A stretch of DNA of 64,000 bases, from assembly GCF_900106595.1 (NCBI RefSeq), contig NZ_FNNC01000005.1, positions 124,001-188,000 on the forward strand, given 5' to 3'. Source of the stretch: Marinococcus luteus (GTDB lineage Bacteria; Bacillota; Bacilli; Bacillales; Marinococcaceae). This document shows positions 1 through 9,509 of the stretch, piece after piece. The notes under the pieces are model-generated. The model saw nothing but the letters and a program-made list of their open reading frames with translations, had not been told where the DNA came from and made no database searches. Each line of letters starts with the position of its first letter. The first letter of the stretch is position 1. The translations under genes were made by a program, and so were the position numbers.

Positions 1-218
1 CGAAAGAAAGCCAGCACCGTATTTTTGACCGGTTTTACCGGGTGGATAAAGCGAGAGCGAGAAATCTCGGCGGCACTGGGCTCGGGCTTGCGATTGCCAA
101 GGAATTTATCCATGCGCATGGCGGAAAGATTGCGGCTGACAGTGAATGGAAAAAAGGAACCACTATATTAATTACGCTGCCATATTCAGTGATTAATAAA
201 GCGGAGGCTGGATCATGA
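1..218 (+). CDS. walK: WalK (YycG) sensor histidine kinase, C-terminal end only
   Basis: Only the last 71 codons are in the window, read in frame from base 3. They carry the end of a HATPase_c domain: the F-box region ([12 protein letters not shown]) and the G2 box ([13 protein letters not shown]), then the usual C-terminal beta strand. The kinase phosphorylates WalR to control cell-wall hydrolase genes. The identity comes mainly from context: walH, walI and walJ follow directly, and the stop codon overlaps the walH start (ATGA). The catalytic histidine and sensor domains lie upstream, outside the window. Confidence 0.9.
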   Translation, partial: KESQHRIFDRFYRVDKARARNLGGTGLGLAIAKEFIHAHGGKIAADSEWKKGTTILITLPYSVINKAEAGS

Positions 219-1579
219 AAGAAACAATCAAATCCTGGACATTATCGATTTTAGTGATAGGCAGCCTGCTGCTTACCTGGCAGAACTGGTCGTTTCAGCC
301 TGAATACGAAAATGTCAATTCCTCTGAAAGCGTACAGGAAACGACAGAAATAGCAGAAACAAGAGAAGCAGGAGAGGTCGTACGCCCCACTCAGGGAGTA
401 GTGCGCTCAAATGGAAGCAGTTCTCTTATGACAGAAGATCAGGCTGCTTCTGATTTGGATAAAGTTTACCATCAGCTTGGAGAAGCTGATATTACCGAGA
501 CATCAGTAACTGATCTGGATCACGATGAGCTCTATCAGAACGCTTCTTCAGCAGAATATTCGGTGGAGCTTGTATTTCCTTCGGCGGTCTCCTGGTCAAT
601 GGTGAATGAGCTGTTTAGCTTTGAAGATGAAAGTAATGAAGTGGAAGAAGCGCTGGACGGGTCAATTGACCGGATCTTACTAACGGCTTCACCAGGGAGT
701 GAAGAACTGAACGCTGTGTTTGTTTCTTATGATGAGGGAGTTGTCGTAAACAGCAATACGAACCTTGATAAAAATGAAATAGAATACGAGCAATATCTTG
801 CAGAGCATGAAAGTATGCTTACCCATGATACCGATCAGGAAGGATACGAAAAGCATATTTATCTTCCGCAAGATCCGGGGGCACGTACTAATTACACCTA
901 TGCTTCTACAGATTTATCTACAAATGAATTTCAGCAGGTATTGATAGCCGATGAAAATGCACAGAATCTCCAAACCTATACAAGTGATTCCACTGAAGTT
1001 ATTACAGACGGAACGAGAGAGCTGCGGATTAATAATGTCGGGGATTACTTGCGCTATGCAAATCCTACCTACTCTGAACAGACAGATGGAAATGATACAA
1101 GCAGTCTCATTTCTTCCTTTGAATTTGTAAACAACCATGCCGGATGGTCGGATGAATACCGGTATTATTCTTCGAGCACAGTAGACGGAGAAACCACGGA
1201 TACTTTTCGTATGAATAAAGGAGGGCTGCCGGTGTTCCGGGACTCCAACGGCAGTGATTTTGCCTCTATCCAGGTGTCGAATGTAGGCACGCAGACGACT
1301 GGGTATTCACGTCCACTGTTTGATTTGGAAAACAATCCGGTCAGAACGGGGGATGCCGGTGTTTCCACCGATCTTCCCACTGGGGAAGAAACGCTCGATG
1401 CTGTACAGGAGCAGTGCAGTTCTTCGCTGATTGAAGATATACAAATCGGCTACAGCATTTCAAGAAACGGGGAAAATTCCGGCTATTATGATATGGAGCC
1501 CGGTTGGTTTGTCCGCTGTGACGGCAGCTGGTCTCCAGTGGAATTTGGCGGAGACGATAACGAAGAAGGAGGAGAATAA
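215..1579 (+). CDS. walH: WalH (YycH), membrane-anchored regulator of WalK
   Basis: This 454-residue protein has one N-terminal membrane anchor (about residues 8-24, [14 protein letters not shown]) and a long, strongly acidic extracytoplasmic part, as in YycH. In Bacillus subtilis YycH acts with YycI at the membrane to restrain the WalK kinase. The start overlaps the walK stop by 4 bases, and walI begins 1 base after its stop, so translation is probably coupled. The high Asp/Glu content of the exported part fits a salt- or alkali-adapted surface protein. Confidence 0.92.
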   Translation: MKETIKSWTLSILVIGSLLLTWQNWSFQPEYENVNSSESVQETTEIAETREAGEVVRPTQGVVRSNGSSSLMTEDQAASDLDKVYHQLGEADITETSVTDLDHDELYQNASSAEYSVELVFPSAVSWSMVNELFSFEDESNEVEEALDGSIDRILLTASPGSEELNAVFVSYDEGVVVNSNTNLDKNEIEYEQYLAEHESMLTHDTDQEGYEKHIYLPQDPGARTNYTYASTDLSTNEFQQVLIADENAQNLQTYTSDSTEVITDGTRELRINNVGDYLRYANPTYSEQTDGNDTSSLISSFEFVNNHAGWSDEYRYYSSSTVDGETTDTFRMNKGGLPVFRDSNGSDFASIQVSNVGTQTTGYSRPLFDLENNPVRTGDAGVSTDLPTGEETLDAVQEQCSSSLIEDIQIGYSISRNGENSGYYDMEPGWFVRCDGSWSPVEFGGDDNEEGGE

Positions 1580-1580
1580 G

Positions 1581-2516
1581 ATGGACTGGGCGAGAACAAA
1601 GACCATTTTTATTATTGTTTTCCTGCTTCTTAATACGTTTCTGTGTTACAGCTATTTAGAACAGCAGATTGAATACCAGGAAAGCTCTGCTTCTCAAACG
1701 GATGGGGAAGAAGCAGAGCAGCGCCTTTATGGTTTTAATGAAGACGATTTACCGGAACAGATTGAGCAGCTTCACCTTGAAGCAAGCTATGTGGATTTTG
1801 AAAGCGGCGGCCGCTCCCAAAAGGTAGAAGACAACTCAAATATTAATGATATTACGTATATATCCAACGAACGACTGATCGGAATGAGCGCCACGCTCGA
1901 GGAACCGGTGGAAATATCTGAGGATAACCGGAACGAGGATCTGGCTGCCTTTTTAAATGATTATGTCTGGAGTGCAGATGACTATGAGCAGGGCCAGATG
2001 GATGAAGAATTAAACAGGCAGTACTATTACCAGACATTTGATGATAAACAAATTTATAAACCGGAAACATCCTCCCAGCTTGAGCTGGTGTTTAACGATC
2101 AGAACGAAATTGTCGGCTTCCGCCAGTCATATTTTGAGCTCGACGCCACTCCGGCAGAAAGCACCATTCCGGCAGAGGATGCTATCGAAGCCCTGGGGAA
2201 CCCGAGCAACGGTATTCTGCAGACAAATGACACGGTGAGCGATGTGAGTGTTGGTTACTTCAACCAGGTGACGCCTCAGGGAGAAAACGTTTATTTATAT
2301 ACACCGATGTATATTGTGGAAGTGAACGGAGAATCAAGGTACTTGGTGAATGCCAGAACCCAGCGCGTTCAATCATGGGAGCAGGTAATGGAGGATAACG
2401 GCGAAGAGGACATCATGGTCGAACCGGAAGTGCCGGAAAATGACTCTGACCCGGAAGAAGATGCTGAAGAAAATGGATCAGCGGAAAACGGGGAAGAAGC
2501 GCCGGCTAATGAATAG
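1581..2516 (+). CDS. walI: WalI (YycI), membrane-anchored regulator of WalK
   Basis: The 311-residue protein starts MDWARTKTIFIIVFLLLNTFL, typical of YycI: a short cytosolic end followed by one transmembrane helix and an external two-lobed domain. I chose the ATG at 1581, right after the AAGGAGGAGA ribosome site and the walH stop, rather than an in-frame start 150 bases upstream inside walH. The last 40 or so residues are a very acidic Glu/Asp tail that is probably disordered. It works with WalH as a complex that modulates WalK. Confidence 0.92.
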   Translation: MDWARTKTIFIIVFLLLNTFLCYSYLEQQIEYQESSASQTDGEEAEQRLYGFNEDDLPEQIEQLHLEASYVDFESGGRSQKVEDNSNINDITYISNERLIGMSATLEEPVEISEDNRNEDLAAFLNDYVWSADDYEQGQMDEELNRQYYYQTFDDKQIYKPETSSQLELVFNDQNEIVGFRQSYFELDATPAESTIPAEDAIEALGNPSNGILQTNDTVSDVSVGYFNQVTPQGENVYLYTPMYIVEVNGESRYLVNARTQRVQSWEQVMEDNGEEDIMVEPEVPENDSDPEEDAEENGSAENGEEAPANE

Positions 2517-2534
2517 GGAAAGCAGGAGGATAGA

Positions 2535-3329
2535 ATGACACTGCAGTTCAGCGTACTTGCCAGCGGCAGTACAGGCAATGCTATATACGTACAGACCGGG
2601 GAGCAGCGTCTGTTGATTGATGCAGGCTTGAGCGGCAAAAAAATAGTGGAAAATTTACATGCGATCGGCGTGGACCCGGCAGCGCTGGACGCGCTGATAG
2701 TTACCCACGAACACAGTGACCATATTAAAAGCGTCGGGGTCTTAAGCCGGAAATACCAGCTGCCGGTTTATGCCAATTTAAAAACATGGCAGGCCATGGA
2801 AGGACTTATCGGCAAGGTGCCTCTTGAACAGAAATTTCACCTTGACCGAAACCGTCCGGAAGCATTTGGCAATATAGAGCTTGAGCCGTTCCACGTTTCG
2901 CACGATGCAGCGGATCCCATGTTTTTTGTGTTTCACCATGAAGGCAAAAAGCTGGCGCTTGCCACAGATATGGGCTACGTCAGCGACCAGATCAAAGGCA
3001 CGGTAAAAAATGCCGATGCGTACATTTTTGAATCAAACCATGACATTAACCTGCTGCGTATGGGCCGCTATCCCTGGAATGTTAAAAAACGAATCCTGGG
3101 CGATTCCGGGCACGTGTCGAATGAAGATTCCGCTTATGCGCTCGCTGATATTGTCGGAGAACGGACGAGCAGAATCTATCTCGCGCATTTGAGCCGGGAC
3201 AATAACATGAAGGACCTGGCACGGATGACAGTAAAGCAGGTACTCGAAGAAGAGGAAACAGGAATAGGCCATACGTTTCATCTTTACGATACGGATCCGT
3301 TCCTTCCAACAAGCCTGCACGCGCTTTGA
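2535..3329 (+). CDS. walJ: WalJ (YycJ) metallo-beta-lactamase-fold exonuclease-like protein
   Basis: This 264-residue protein has the metallo-beta-lactamase metal motif THEHSDH near residue 60 and further metal-ligand regions (FHVSHDA, ATDMGY, ESNHD). It belongs to the YycJ/WalJ group of the Wal operon; homologues have been linked to DNA repair and to coordinating division with replication. It starts 18 bases after walI with an AGCAGGAGG-type site. A weak hairpin terminator follows at 3384, so it is the likely last gene of the wal transcript. Confidence 0.92.
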   Translation: MTLQFSVLASGSTGNAIYVQTGEQRLLIDAGLSGKKIVENLHAIGVDPAALDALIVTHEHSDHIKSVGVLSRKYQLPVYANLKTWQAMEGLIGKVPLEQKFHLDRNRPEAFGNIELEPFHVSHDAADPMFFVFHHEGKKLALATDMGYVSDQIKGTVKNADAYIFESNHDINLLRMGRYPWNVKKRILGDSGHVSNEDSAYALADIVGERTSRIYLAHLSRDNNMKDLARMTVKQVLEEEETGIGHTFHLYDTDPFLPTSLHAL

Positions 3330-3383
3330 ACAAAAATATTTGGTACACCTGCGGGGTATTCTCTATAAACGTAAAAAATTATC

Positions 3384-3421
3384 AAAAGCACGCCCTTTTA
3401 CTAGACGGGTTGTGCTTTTTC
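3384..3421 (+). terminator. Imperfect hairpin terminator after walJ
   Basis: AAAGCACGCCC pairs with GGGTTGTGCTTT, with one G-T pair and one bulge, and ends in a T run. It sits between walJ and htrC. Confidence 0.55.
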
Positions 3422-3543
3422 TTCGTACAATAAACATACATCCCGGCACCCGAGACGGGTATGATAAAGGGTCTTTATTTCAATATGTGTCAAAAGCACT
3501 GGAGAAAGCCCCGGTATCTTATGAAAAAAGGAAGTGTCGGAAC

Positions 3544-4785
3544 ATGGGTTATTATGATGATCATGCAAGAAAGGAAAGTCAAAAGCATAAGAAAAGTCGC
3601 AGAAACGTAGGTATTGCAGGCTTTGTGGGGGCAATTATCGGTGCGGGGGTAATGACAGTGTCGGCACCGTTTATATATGATTCGGTTTTAGGAGAAAATA
3701 ATGAAACGATTGACGGGACGGCGGATTTATCGGACAACGGTTCCGACGTCTCCACGGAAGAAGTCAGTGCAGAAGCTGGTACGGTGACAGCAGCGGCAAA
3801 CGAAGTTTCCGGAGCTGTAGTCGGAGTGTTTAATCAGGTTCAGGCAGAAAACACCGGCATTCAGGGCAACGGGGAGCAGGACGGAGAATCCGTCGAACAG
3901 GGAACCGGCTCCGGCGTCATTTATAAAAAAGAAAACGGCTCAGCGTTTATTGTTACCAACAACCACGTGGTGGAAGGGGCAAACTCTGTGGAAATCAGCT
4001 TAGAGGACGATACCCGGCTTGAAGCAGAGATTGTCGGTACTGATCCTTACACCGATCTGGCCGTGTTAAAAGTAGACGGCGGACCGGTGGAGACCGTAGC
4101 TGATTTTGGCAGCTCCGATGACCTGCAGGTAGGCGATCAGGCAATCGCTATCGGGAATCCGCTCGGCACCGATCTGTCACGAACGGTGACAGAAGGAATC
4201 ATTAGTGCGAAGGACCGTAGTATTCCGGTGGATTACGACGGAGACGGACAGGATGACTGGGAAGCAGATGTCATGCAGACAGATGCAGCGATTAACCCGG
4301 GCAACAGTGGCGGGCCTTTAGTTAATAGTTCCGGTCAGGTAATTGGAATTAATTCCATGAAAATTGCCCAGTCTTCGGTGGAAGGCATCGGGTTTTCGAT
4401 TCCCACATCAGTGGCAGTGCCGATCATTGAAGATTTAGAAGAAGACGGTGAAGTAGAACGTCCGCAGCTTGGTGTAGCTATTCAATCTATTTCTGAACTA
4501 TCGAGTTATAACTGGACAGAGGAACTGGGACTGCCTGAAGACGTGGATCACGGAGTATACGTAACCCAGGTCCAGCCAAATTCTGATGCGCAGGAGGCAG
4601 GACTTGAACAAAACGATGTGATCACTCAAATTGACGGCGAAGAAGTGCAGGGAGGCAGTGACCTCAGGAATTATCTCTATAACAGTACTGAGATCGGAGA
4701 TACAGTTACTATAACGTATTACCGGAACGGGGAAGAACAGACAACGGAGATAGAATTAACACAGACGGCATCTACAGGTGAATAA
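3544..4785 (+). CDS. htrC: HtrA/DegP-family serine protease (HtrC/YycK-like)
   Basis: A 413-residue membrane-anchored serine protease. An N-terminal cytosolic segment and one transmembrane helix (about residues 22-42) precede a trypsin-like domain with His (NNHVVEG), Asp (DPYTDLAVLKV) and Ser (NPGNSGGPLV) of the triad, then one PDZ domain (about residues 310-400). It probably degrades misfolded proteins on the outer side of the membrane. I chose the ATG at 3544 with AAGGAAG upstream; a longer in-frame reading from 3340 would run through the walJ terminator. The linker after the helix is rich in Asp, Glu and Ser. Confidence 0.9.
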   Translation: MGYYDDHARKESQKHKKSRRNVGIAGFVGAIIGAGVMTVSAPFIYDSVLGENNETIDGTADLSDNGSDVSTEEVSAEAGTVTAAANEVSGAVVGVFNQVQAENTGIQGNGEQDGESVEQGTGSGVIYKKENGSAFIVTNNHVVEGANSVEISLEDDTRLEAEIVGTDPYTDLAVLKVDGGPVETVADFGSSDDLQVGDQAIAIGNPLGTDLSRTVTEGIISAKDRSIPVDYDGDGQDDWEADVMQTDAAINPGNSGGPLVNSSGQVIGINSMKIAQSSVEGIGFSIPTSVAVPIIEDLEEDGEVERPQLGVAIQSISELSSYNWTEELGLPEDVDHGVYVTQVQPNSDAQEAGLEQNDVITQIDGEEVQGGSDLRNYLYNSTEIGDTVTITYYRNGEEQTTEIELTQTASTGE

Positions 4786-4792
4786 ATCAATT

Positions 4793-4820
4793 AAGGGCCT
4801 TCCATTGAAGGTCCTTTTTT
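4793..4820 (+). terminator. Terminator after htrC
   Basis: AAGGGCCTTC and GAAGGTCCTT form a stem with a CATT loop, followed by six Ts. Confidence 0.8.
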
Positions 4821-5114
4821 GTGGATAAATATAGAGATAATCGAAGTGAAGAAAATATATGCTACAATAGACGCTGAAAAAATTGTATACAGGAAGAAGG
4901 ACAAACCCTTGATATACTGCTGTAAAGAACATATAGAAGAAGCGTTGGATGACGCAGTGGAAAATGGAGAAGGCAAAGCTCCGGATGTGGATAAGTTTGT
5001 GGATGAAAACCAAAAAATATCCACACCCTGTGAGTGTTGCTCAAAGGAAGCAGAATGTACCGTATCAATTTAGGCTCGTTCACTTGTGAATATGTGGATA
5101 ATTTCTGTGGAAAA
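4820..5114 (+). other. DnaA-box cluster around the small gene before rlmH
   Basis: Three exact copies of TGTGGATAA (reverse complement TTATCCACA, the consensus DnaA box) occur at 4820-4828, 4986-4994 and 5093-5101, all in the same orientation. One-mismatch copies lie at 4998-5006 (TGTGGATGA), 5017-5025 (ATATCCACA, opposite strand) and 5106-5114 (TGTGGAAAA). Such density in under 300 bases is far from random. Oriented clusters near oriC are known in B. subtilis to titrate DnaA. Confidence 0.65.
4909..5073 (+). CDS. CxxH/CxxC small protein (TIGR04129-like)
   Basis: A 54-residue protein with an N-terminal CCKEH motif and a C-terminal CECCSKEAEC motif, the two halves of a likely zinc site. This family is regularly found just upstream of rlmH in Bacillaceae; its function is unknown. 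I chose the TTG at 4909, placed 8 bases after AGGAAGAAGG, because it starts two codons before the conserved Tyr-Cys-Cys. A TACAAT -10 element lies at 4863. The gene sits inside the DnaA-box cluster, so its DNA may have two roles. Confidence 0.8.
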   Translation: MIYCCKEHIEEALDDAVENGEGKAPDVDKFVDENQKISTPCECCSKEAECTVSI

Positions 5115-5136
5115 ATAAGCTGGAGGGAAAAGACCT

Positions 5137-5616
5137 GTGAATATATTAATTATTGCTGTTGGTAAATGCAAAGAAACTTTTATCAATGAAGGAATCGCAG
5201 AATATAAAAAAAGACTGACCAGACAGGGCTCATTGGAAATTGTTGAAGTAAAGGATGAAAAAACACCGGATCAGGCCAGTGAGAAGGAAAATGAGCAGGT
5301 AAAGAATACAGAGGGTGAACGCATTCTCAAAAAGGTTCCCGAACGGGGATACGTTATTGCGCTCGATCCGGGAGGCAGAATGATTTCTTCTGAACAGCTT
5401 GCTGCAACCTTCCAGGAGCTGGCCGTCCAGGGAACGAGTACAATCGTTTTTGTCATTGGTGGCTCGCTCGGTCTGTCAGGGGAAGTATTAAAACGGGCTG
5501 ATTTTAAATGGTCATTTTCCGCATTAACCTTTCCCCACCAATTAATACGCCTGATGCTTGCAGAGCAGATCTACCGTGCCGTACAGATTAATGCGGGGAG
5601 TCCGTATCATAAATAA
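5137..5616 (+). CDS. rlmH: RlmH, 23S rRNA pseudouridine-1915 N3-methyltransferase
   Basis: This 159-residue SPOUT-class enzyme methylates pseudouridine 1915 in helix 69 of 23S rRNA using S-adenosylmethionine. The knotted SAM site is visible (VIALDPGGRM, FVIGGSLG) and so is the conserved C-terminus (FPHQLIRLMLAEQIYRA). The start is GTG with TGGAGGGA upstream. Length and position downstream of the wal operon match Bacillus yydA/rlmH. Confidence 0.96.
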   Translation: MNILIIAVGKCKETFINEGIAEYKKRLTRQGSLEIVEVKDEKTPDQASEKENEQVKNTEGERILKKVPERGYVIALDPGGRMISSEQLAATFQELAVQGTSTIVFVIGGSLGLSGEVLKRADFKWSFSALTFPHQLIRLMLAEQIYRAVQINAGSPYHK

Positions 5617-5626
5617 AAGGAATGTA

Positions 5627-5662
5627 AAAAGCGCTCTTAGGGTTTTTACACCTAAAAGCGCC
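5627..5662 (-). terminator. Terminator between converging rlmH and small membrane gene
   Basis: AGCGCTCTTAGG pairs with CCTAAAAGCGC. The T run is on the minus-strand side, so it serves mainly the gene at 5673-5945, though the hairpin could act in both directions. Confidence 0.7.
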
Positions 5663-5672
5663 GAGACTTTTC

Positions 5673-5945
5673 TCACAGTACAAATACATTTAACGTAATA
5701 ATAGCTCCTACTATGATTCCGATTAAGCTGAAAATGACTCCAGCCAAAGCTGCTTTTCTGCCGCGGTAATGATAGTTCTTAATGTCCTTTAGTGCTTTAA
5801 GACCGGTCCACAGCCCAATAATGCCGAAAATCAGGCTGAAAGGAAAAAGAATTACAAGAAAAATGAATGCATCAAAACCGAGTACTAAAGAAATGATGGC
5901 TTTAAGGCTTCTTCGCTGTGTTGCCGGTGTATCAGTTTCATTCAT
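5673..5945 (-). CDS. Small two-helix membrane protein, DUF4190-like
   Basis: A 90-residue protein with two hydrophobic segments around a glycine-rich turn (LVLGFDAFIFLVI, IFGIIGLWTGLKALK) and a third near the C-terminus. The pattern of helix, short soluble loop with GRKAALAGVIFSLIG, then helix is typical of DUF4190 proteins of unknown function. I chose the ATG at 5945, 9 bases after AAGGAG, rather than the GTG six codons upstream that overlaps this site. Confidence 0.75.
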   Translation of the reverse strand: MNETDTPATQRRSLKAIISLVLGFDAFIFLVILFPFSLIFGIIGLWTGLKALKDIKNYHYRGRKAALAGVIFSLIGIIVGAIITLNVFVL

Positions 5946-6145
5946 GGGCTGCCGCTCCTTCACTATGCCAAATCACATTTTCGTCTTTTTCATCGTAACG
6001 CGGCCATGAAGCAAAAACAATGAACAGGAGTGGCATTCTGTTGACAATTCCCGGGCTGCTTACGTTTGATCTTTCTAAAAAAAGGATATTAAGGATTTAG
6101 AGCATACAGTAAAAGAAATCAGCAGGCGAAGGAGTCGACGCGGCT

Positions 6146-6835
6146 ATGGAAATTCTGCAGAATGACTGGGCTCCTGTGCTCGAAAAGGAATTCGATAAAG
6201 AGTATTACCAGGAGCTGCGGGAATTTTTAAAAAAGGAATACCAGGAAAAGACCGTATATCCTGATATGCACGACATTTTTAACGCGCTGCATTATACAGG
6301 ATACGAGAATACAAAAGTCGTGATTCTCGGTCAGGACCCCTACCACGGGCCAAAGCAGGCCCATGGATTAAGTTTTTCAGTAAACCCGGATGTTTCCATG
6401 CCACCATCGCTGAAAAACATTCACGCAGAGCTGGAAGAAGATCTGGGCTGTGAAAAACCGAGTCACGGGTCTCTGGTTTCCTGGGCAAAGCAGGGAGTGC
6501 TTCTGCTGAATACGGTACTTACGGTGCGAAAAGGGGAAGCGAATTCGCACAAAGGAAAAGGATGGGAAACCTTCACAAATGAAGTAATCCGGCAGACAAA
6601 CGAAAAAGAGTATCCAGTTGTCTTTATTTTGTGGGGGCGCCATGCTCAGGCAAAAGAAGAGCTTATTACAAATGAACACCATCTAGTTATTAAATCACCA
6701 CACCCGAGTCCGTTTTCGGCCAATAAAGGATTCTTCGGAAGCCGCCCGTTTTCAAAAACAAACCAGTTTTTAAAAGAAGCCGGGCGTCCGGAAATTGACT
6801 GGTGTATTCCAACAGAGGAGGAAGATCATACATGA
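6146..6835 (+). CDS. ung: Uracil-DNA glycosylase, family 1
   Basis: A 229-residue enzyme that removes uracil from DNA to begin base-excision repair. It has the water-activating motif GQDPYHG (Asp near residue 65), the Phe/Asn uracil pocket ([15 protein letters not shown]) and the DNA-intercalation loop HPSPFS. Its stop overlaps the start of the aldo/keto reductase gene (ATGA), so the two are co-translated. The AAGGAG site lies 11 bases before the ATG. Confidence 0.96.
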   Translation: MEILQNDWAPVLEKEFDKEYYQELREFLKKEYQEKTVYPDMHDIFNALHYTGYENTKVVILGQDPYHGPKQAHGLSFSVNPDVSMPPSLKNIHAELEEDLGCEKPSHGSLVSWAKQGVLLLNTVLTVRKGEANSHKGKGWETFTNEVIRQTNEKEYPVVFILWGRHAQAKEELITNEHHLVIKSPHPSPFSANKGFFGSRPFSKTNQFLKEAGRPEIDWCIPTEEEDHT

Positions 6836-7674
6836 GTATCCAAACATCTGTAACAACCTTAGCAAACGGAGTAAAAATGCCATGGCTGGGCCTTGGCGTC
6901 TATCAGGCAGAAAAAGGCGAAGAAGTAAAAAATGCCGTTTTAACTGCCGTGCAGGCAGGTTACCGTTCCATCGACACCGCTTCTTTTTATGACAACGAAG
7001 AAAGCGTCGGTGAAGCGATTCAGGAAAGCGGTGTGCCGCGTGATGAATTGTTTATTACCACAAAGCTGTGGAACAATGAACACGGATTCGACGAAGCGCT
7101 GGAAGCCTTTGAACGCTCCCGTAAAAAACTCGGCGTCGATGTAGTGGATCTTTATTTAATTCATTGGCCGGTTCCCGGAAAGTTCAAGGAAACCTGGGGA
7201 GCCCTCGAGAAGCTGTATAAAGACGGCAAAGTGCGTGCAATAGGTGTCAGTAACTTTACCGACCAGCACCTCGAAGAACTGTTGAAAACAGCAGAAATTA
7301 CGCCGATGGTGAACCAGGTGGAGTTTCATCCGCGTCTTTTCCAAAAAGCCCTGTTAGAATACTGCCAAAGCCATGATATTCAGCTTGAAGGCTGGAGACC
7401 GCTTGGCAAGGGCGACCTTCTTGACCACGATGCGGTGAAAGAAATTGCTGACAAGCACGGCAAAACGCCGGCACAGGTTCTGGTGCGGTGGGCACTTCAA
7501 AACAAGGTTGTATCTATTCCTAAGTCTGTTACAGCCGAACGGATCCGCTCCAATGCAGAAGTGTTCGATTTTGAACTCGATACGAAAGATATGGATACGA
7601 TCAACGGCATGAATGAAAACGCCCGTTACGGTCTGCACCCGGATGAGTTCGATTATGCGTCAACGACAAAATAA
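6832..7674 (+). CDS. Aldo/keto reductase (AKR5-like, YvgN/YtbE type)
   Basis: A 280-residue NADPH-dependent reductase of aldehydes and ketones with a TIM-barrel fold. Catalytic residues can be placed: Asp and Tyr in [11 protein letters not shown], Lys in TTKLW, His in LIHWP. The NADP site is seen at IPKSV near residue 230. I chose the ATG at 6832 with AGAGGAGGAA just upstream, which gives a 4-base overlap with ung. The motif usually read as AWSPL is GWRPLG here, an unusual Ser to Arg change. The likely role is detoxifying reactive carbonyls such as methylglyoxal. Confidence 0.92.
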   Translation: MSIQTSVTTLANGVKMPWLGLGVYQAEKGEEVKNAVLTAVQAGYRSIDTASFYDNEESVGEAIQESGVPRDELFITTKLWNNEHGFDEALEAFERSRKKLGVDVVDLYLIHWPVPGKFKETWGALEKLYKDGKVRAIGVSNFTDQHLEELLKTAEITPMVNQVEFHPRLFQKALLEYCQSHDIQLEGWRPLGKGDLLDHDAVKEIADKHGKTPAQVLVRWALQNKVVSIPKSVTAERIRSNAEVFDFELDTKDMDTINGMNENARYGLHPDEFDYASTTK

Positions 7675-7680
7675 CGAAAT

Positions 7681-7719
7681 AAAGCAGCCGGCATATTCGC
7701 TATGCCGGCTGCTTTTTTA
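7681..7719 (+). terminator. Strong bidirectional terminator
   Basis: AAAGCAGCCGGCAT and ATGCCGGCTGCTTT form a near-perfect stem ending in a T run, between converging genes. Confidence 0.9.
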
Positions 7720-7735
7720 TGTTTACCCACCTTCT

Positions 7736-8224
7736 TTAAGATTGTTGAAGGCCTGTTTCAATCATGCCCGTTATTTGCGGATCGGTTGGCTTTGTGCTGC
7801 TTTTGAAGCTGCCGAGAACTTCGCCGCGGCGGGAAACAAGAAACTTTTCAAAATTCCATTCGATCTCACGACCCGGGTTGCTCTGCTCCAGGAGCCAGTC
7901 AAACAGCGGATGCTTTTCGTTCCCTTTGGCATGGACCTTATCAAAAATATCGAAGCTGACCCCGTAATTGGTTTCGCAGAATTCCGTGATATTTTCAATA
8001 GTGTCCGGTTCCTGGCCGCCAAAGTCATTCGAAGGAAAGCCCAGCACCTGAAAGCCGCGGTTTTTGTAGCGTTGATACAGCTCCTCCAATTCTTCGTACT
8101 GCGGAGTGAAGCCGCATTCTGAAGCAGTGTTGACAATCAGCAGGACTTCTCCATGGTACTCGTTCAGCGTTTTTTCTGTGCCATCGGCCTGAACGGCCTC
8201 GATGTTGTAAATGCCGGCAGTCAT
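7736..8224 (-). CDS. Glutathione peroxidase family protein (thiol peroxidase, BsaA-like)
   Basis: A 162-residue thioredoxin-fold peroxidase. The active-site segment NTASECGFTPQY carries the peroxidatic Cys, with Gln (GGQEP) and Trp/Asn (EWNFEKFLV) completing the tetrad. In bacilli these enzymes reduce lipid or organic peroxides, probably using thioredoxin. The usual FPCNQF motif is FPSNDF here, so that second cysteine is missing. AGGAGG sits just upstream of the ATG. It is divergent from the AbrB-type membrane gene. Confidence 0.93.
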   Translation of the reverse strand: MTAGIYNIEAVQADGTEKTLNEYHGEVLLIVNTASECGFTPQYEELEELYQRYKNRGFQVLGFPSNDFGGQEPDTIENITEFCETNYGVSFDIFDKVHAKGNEKHPLFDWLLEQSNPGREIEWNFEKFLVSRRGEVLGSFKSSTKPTDPQITGMIETGLQQS

Positions 8225-8396
8225 ATGTTTCCTCCTTTGAGCAAATGATACTTTTCGTATAACCTTCGCAATTTCTGCTTAAACACTCATGCTGTGAATA
8301 AAATGCAATTAATGCAGGAAATAGCGGGAAGGTTTTTCAATTTCATCAGGATGCTATAATAATAACCGATATGGATGAATGAGGAAAGAAGGCATT

Positions 8397-9449
8397 ATGA
8401 TGAAGCGGACAAAACTTCTCTTATTGGCAGCTGCCGTATTAACAGGCAGTTTATTTTCCTATTTACAGCTCCCGGCTGGATGGCTGCTCGGCGGGCTCGT
8501 GACAGGGATTGTCTGCGGGATGGCATACAAACGGCTCGTCTTTGATGGCTGGCCATTCCGCACCGTTCTTGCCCTGATTGGCTGCAACATTGGTTTTATG
8601 ATGGAACCCGGCATCTTTGCTCTTCTGGGACAGTATATTTTTCCGCTGATCCTTACGCTCAGCTTAACGATGGCACTCGGTGCTGGTCTCGGCTGGCTGA
8701 TGAACCGCTGGACGGACCTGGATCCGCTGACGGCTTATTTTTGCTGTGTGCCGGGTGGGGCTTCGGAGGTGATCGGCTTAAGCAGCGATTACGGAGCGGA
8801 TAACCGTATGGTTGCCGCATTTCACACTACGCGAATAACGCTGTTTGTGTTAACAGTACCAATTTTTATCGGTCTAACGACACCGGCAGACATTGGCTCG
8901 ATAGGAAGTGCCGGACCGGCGGTGTCCGAAGTCTCCCCTGCCGTAATGGGAGTGTTCGGCATTTGCGTTGTAGTGACGGTCCTGCTTTATTATTTGTATA
9001 AAGTGCCGGCGGGAACGTTATTTTATGGGTTAATTATTGGATTTATAGCTGGCCACTGGGTGGTGACAATAGACAATGGACTCCCGTCTGTCATCGGTGG
9101 AAGCGGCCAGGCGCTGCTCGGGGCGATGGTCGGTATTCGCTTCGACCGTCCGACATTTTACAAATTGAAAGAGATCGGACGGCCGAGTGCGGTGCTTCTT
9201 GGGTTTTACTTCATTTTCAGCCTGCTGCTCGCTCTGATGTTTCACGCCGCGACAGGTCTTTCATATGTAACGAGTCTGCTTAGCACAGTTCCGGCAGGAG
9301 CGGCGGAAATGAGCAGTACAGCAATTGCCTTAAATCTTGAACCGACTCTTGTGTCGAGTCTTCATATTATAAGGGTGCTCGTTTTATTTATCTGCCTGCC
9401 ATTTTTTGTGCGCCTGCTGCAGAAGCTGATTCAAAAACAGTCGGTGTAG
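8397..9449 (+). CDS. AbrB-family polytopic membrane protein
   Basis: A roughly 350-residue protein with about ten transmembrane helices in two similar halves, each starting with a helix pair and a Pro-Gly-Gly loop (CCVPGGASEVIGL; STVPAGAAEMSST). This is the AbrB membrane family (PF05145, often misnamed ammonia monooxygenase), thought to be a regulator or transporter and not related to the AbrB transcription factor. I chose the ATG at 8397 after AGAAGG; an ATG six codons upstream overlaps that site. It has its own terminator, so it is probably monocistronic. Confidence 0.85.
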   Translation: MMKRTKLLLLAAAVLTGSLFSYLQLPAGWLLGGLVTGIVCGMAYKRLVFDGWPFRTVLALIGCNIGFMMEPGIFALLGQYIFPLILTLSLTMALGAGLGWLMNRWTDLDPLTAYFCCVPGGASEVIGLSSDYGADNRMVAAFHTTRITLFVLTVPIFIGLTTPADIGSIGSAGPAVSEVSPAVMGVFGICVVVTVLLYYLYKVPAGTLFYGLIIGFIAGHWVVTIDNGLPSVIGGSGQALLGAMVGIRFDRPTFYKLKEIGRPSAVLLGFYFIFSLLLALMFHAATGLSYVTSLLSTVPAGAAEMSSTAIALNLEPTLVSSLHIIRVLVLFICLPFFVRLLQKLIQKQSV

Positions 9450-9476
9450 CAGAACTGAATAGAAATAAACAGTTGG

Positions 9477-9509
9477 GACGATAATTGATTTTATCGTCTT
9501 TTTTTTGAG
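9477..9509 (+). terminator. Terminator after the AbrB-family gene
   Basis: GACGATAA and TTATCGTC form a stem followed by eight Ts. Confidence 0.85.

Noticed and set aside
3960-3975. CACGTG palindrome (ACCACGTGGT)
   Set aside because: It encodes the conserved His-Val-Val of the HtrA active site; flanks do not fit parS.
7613-8122. A 169-residue plus-strand frame opposite the glutathione peroxidase
   Set aside because: It is the antisense shadow of a clear peroxidase gene and crosses a strong terminator.
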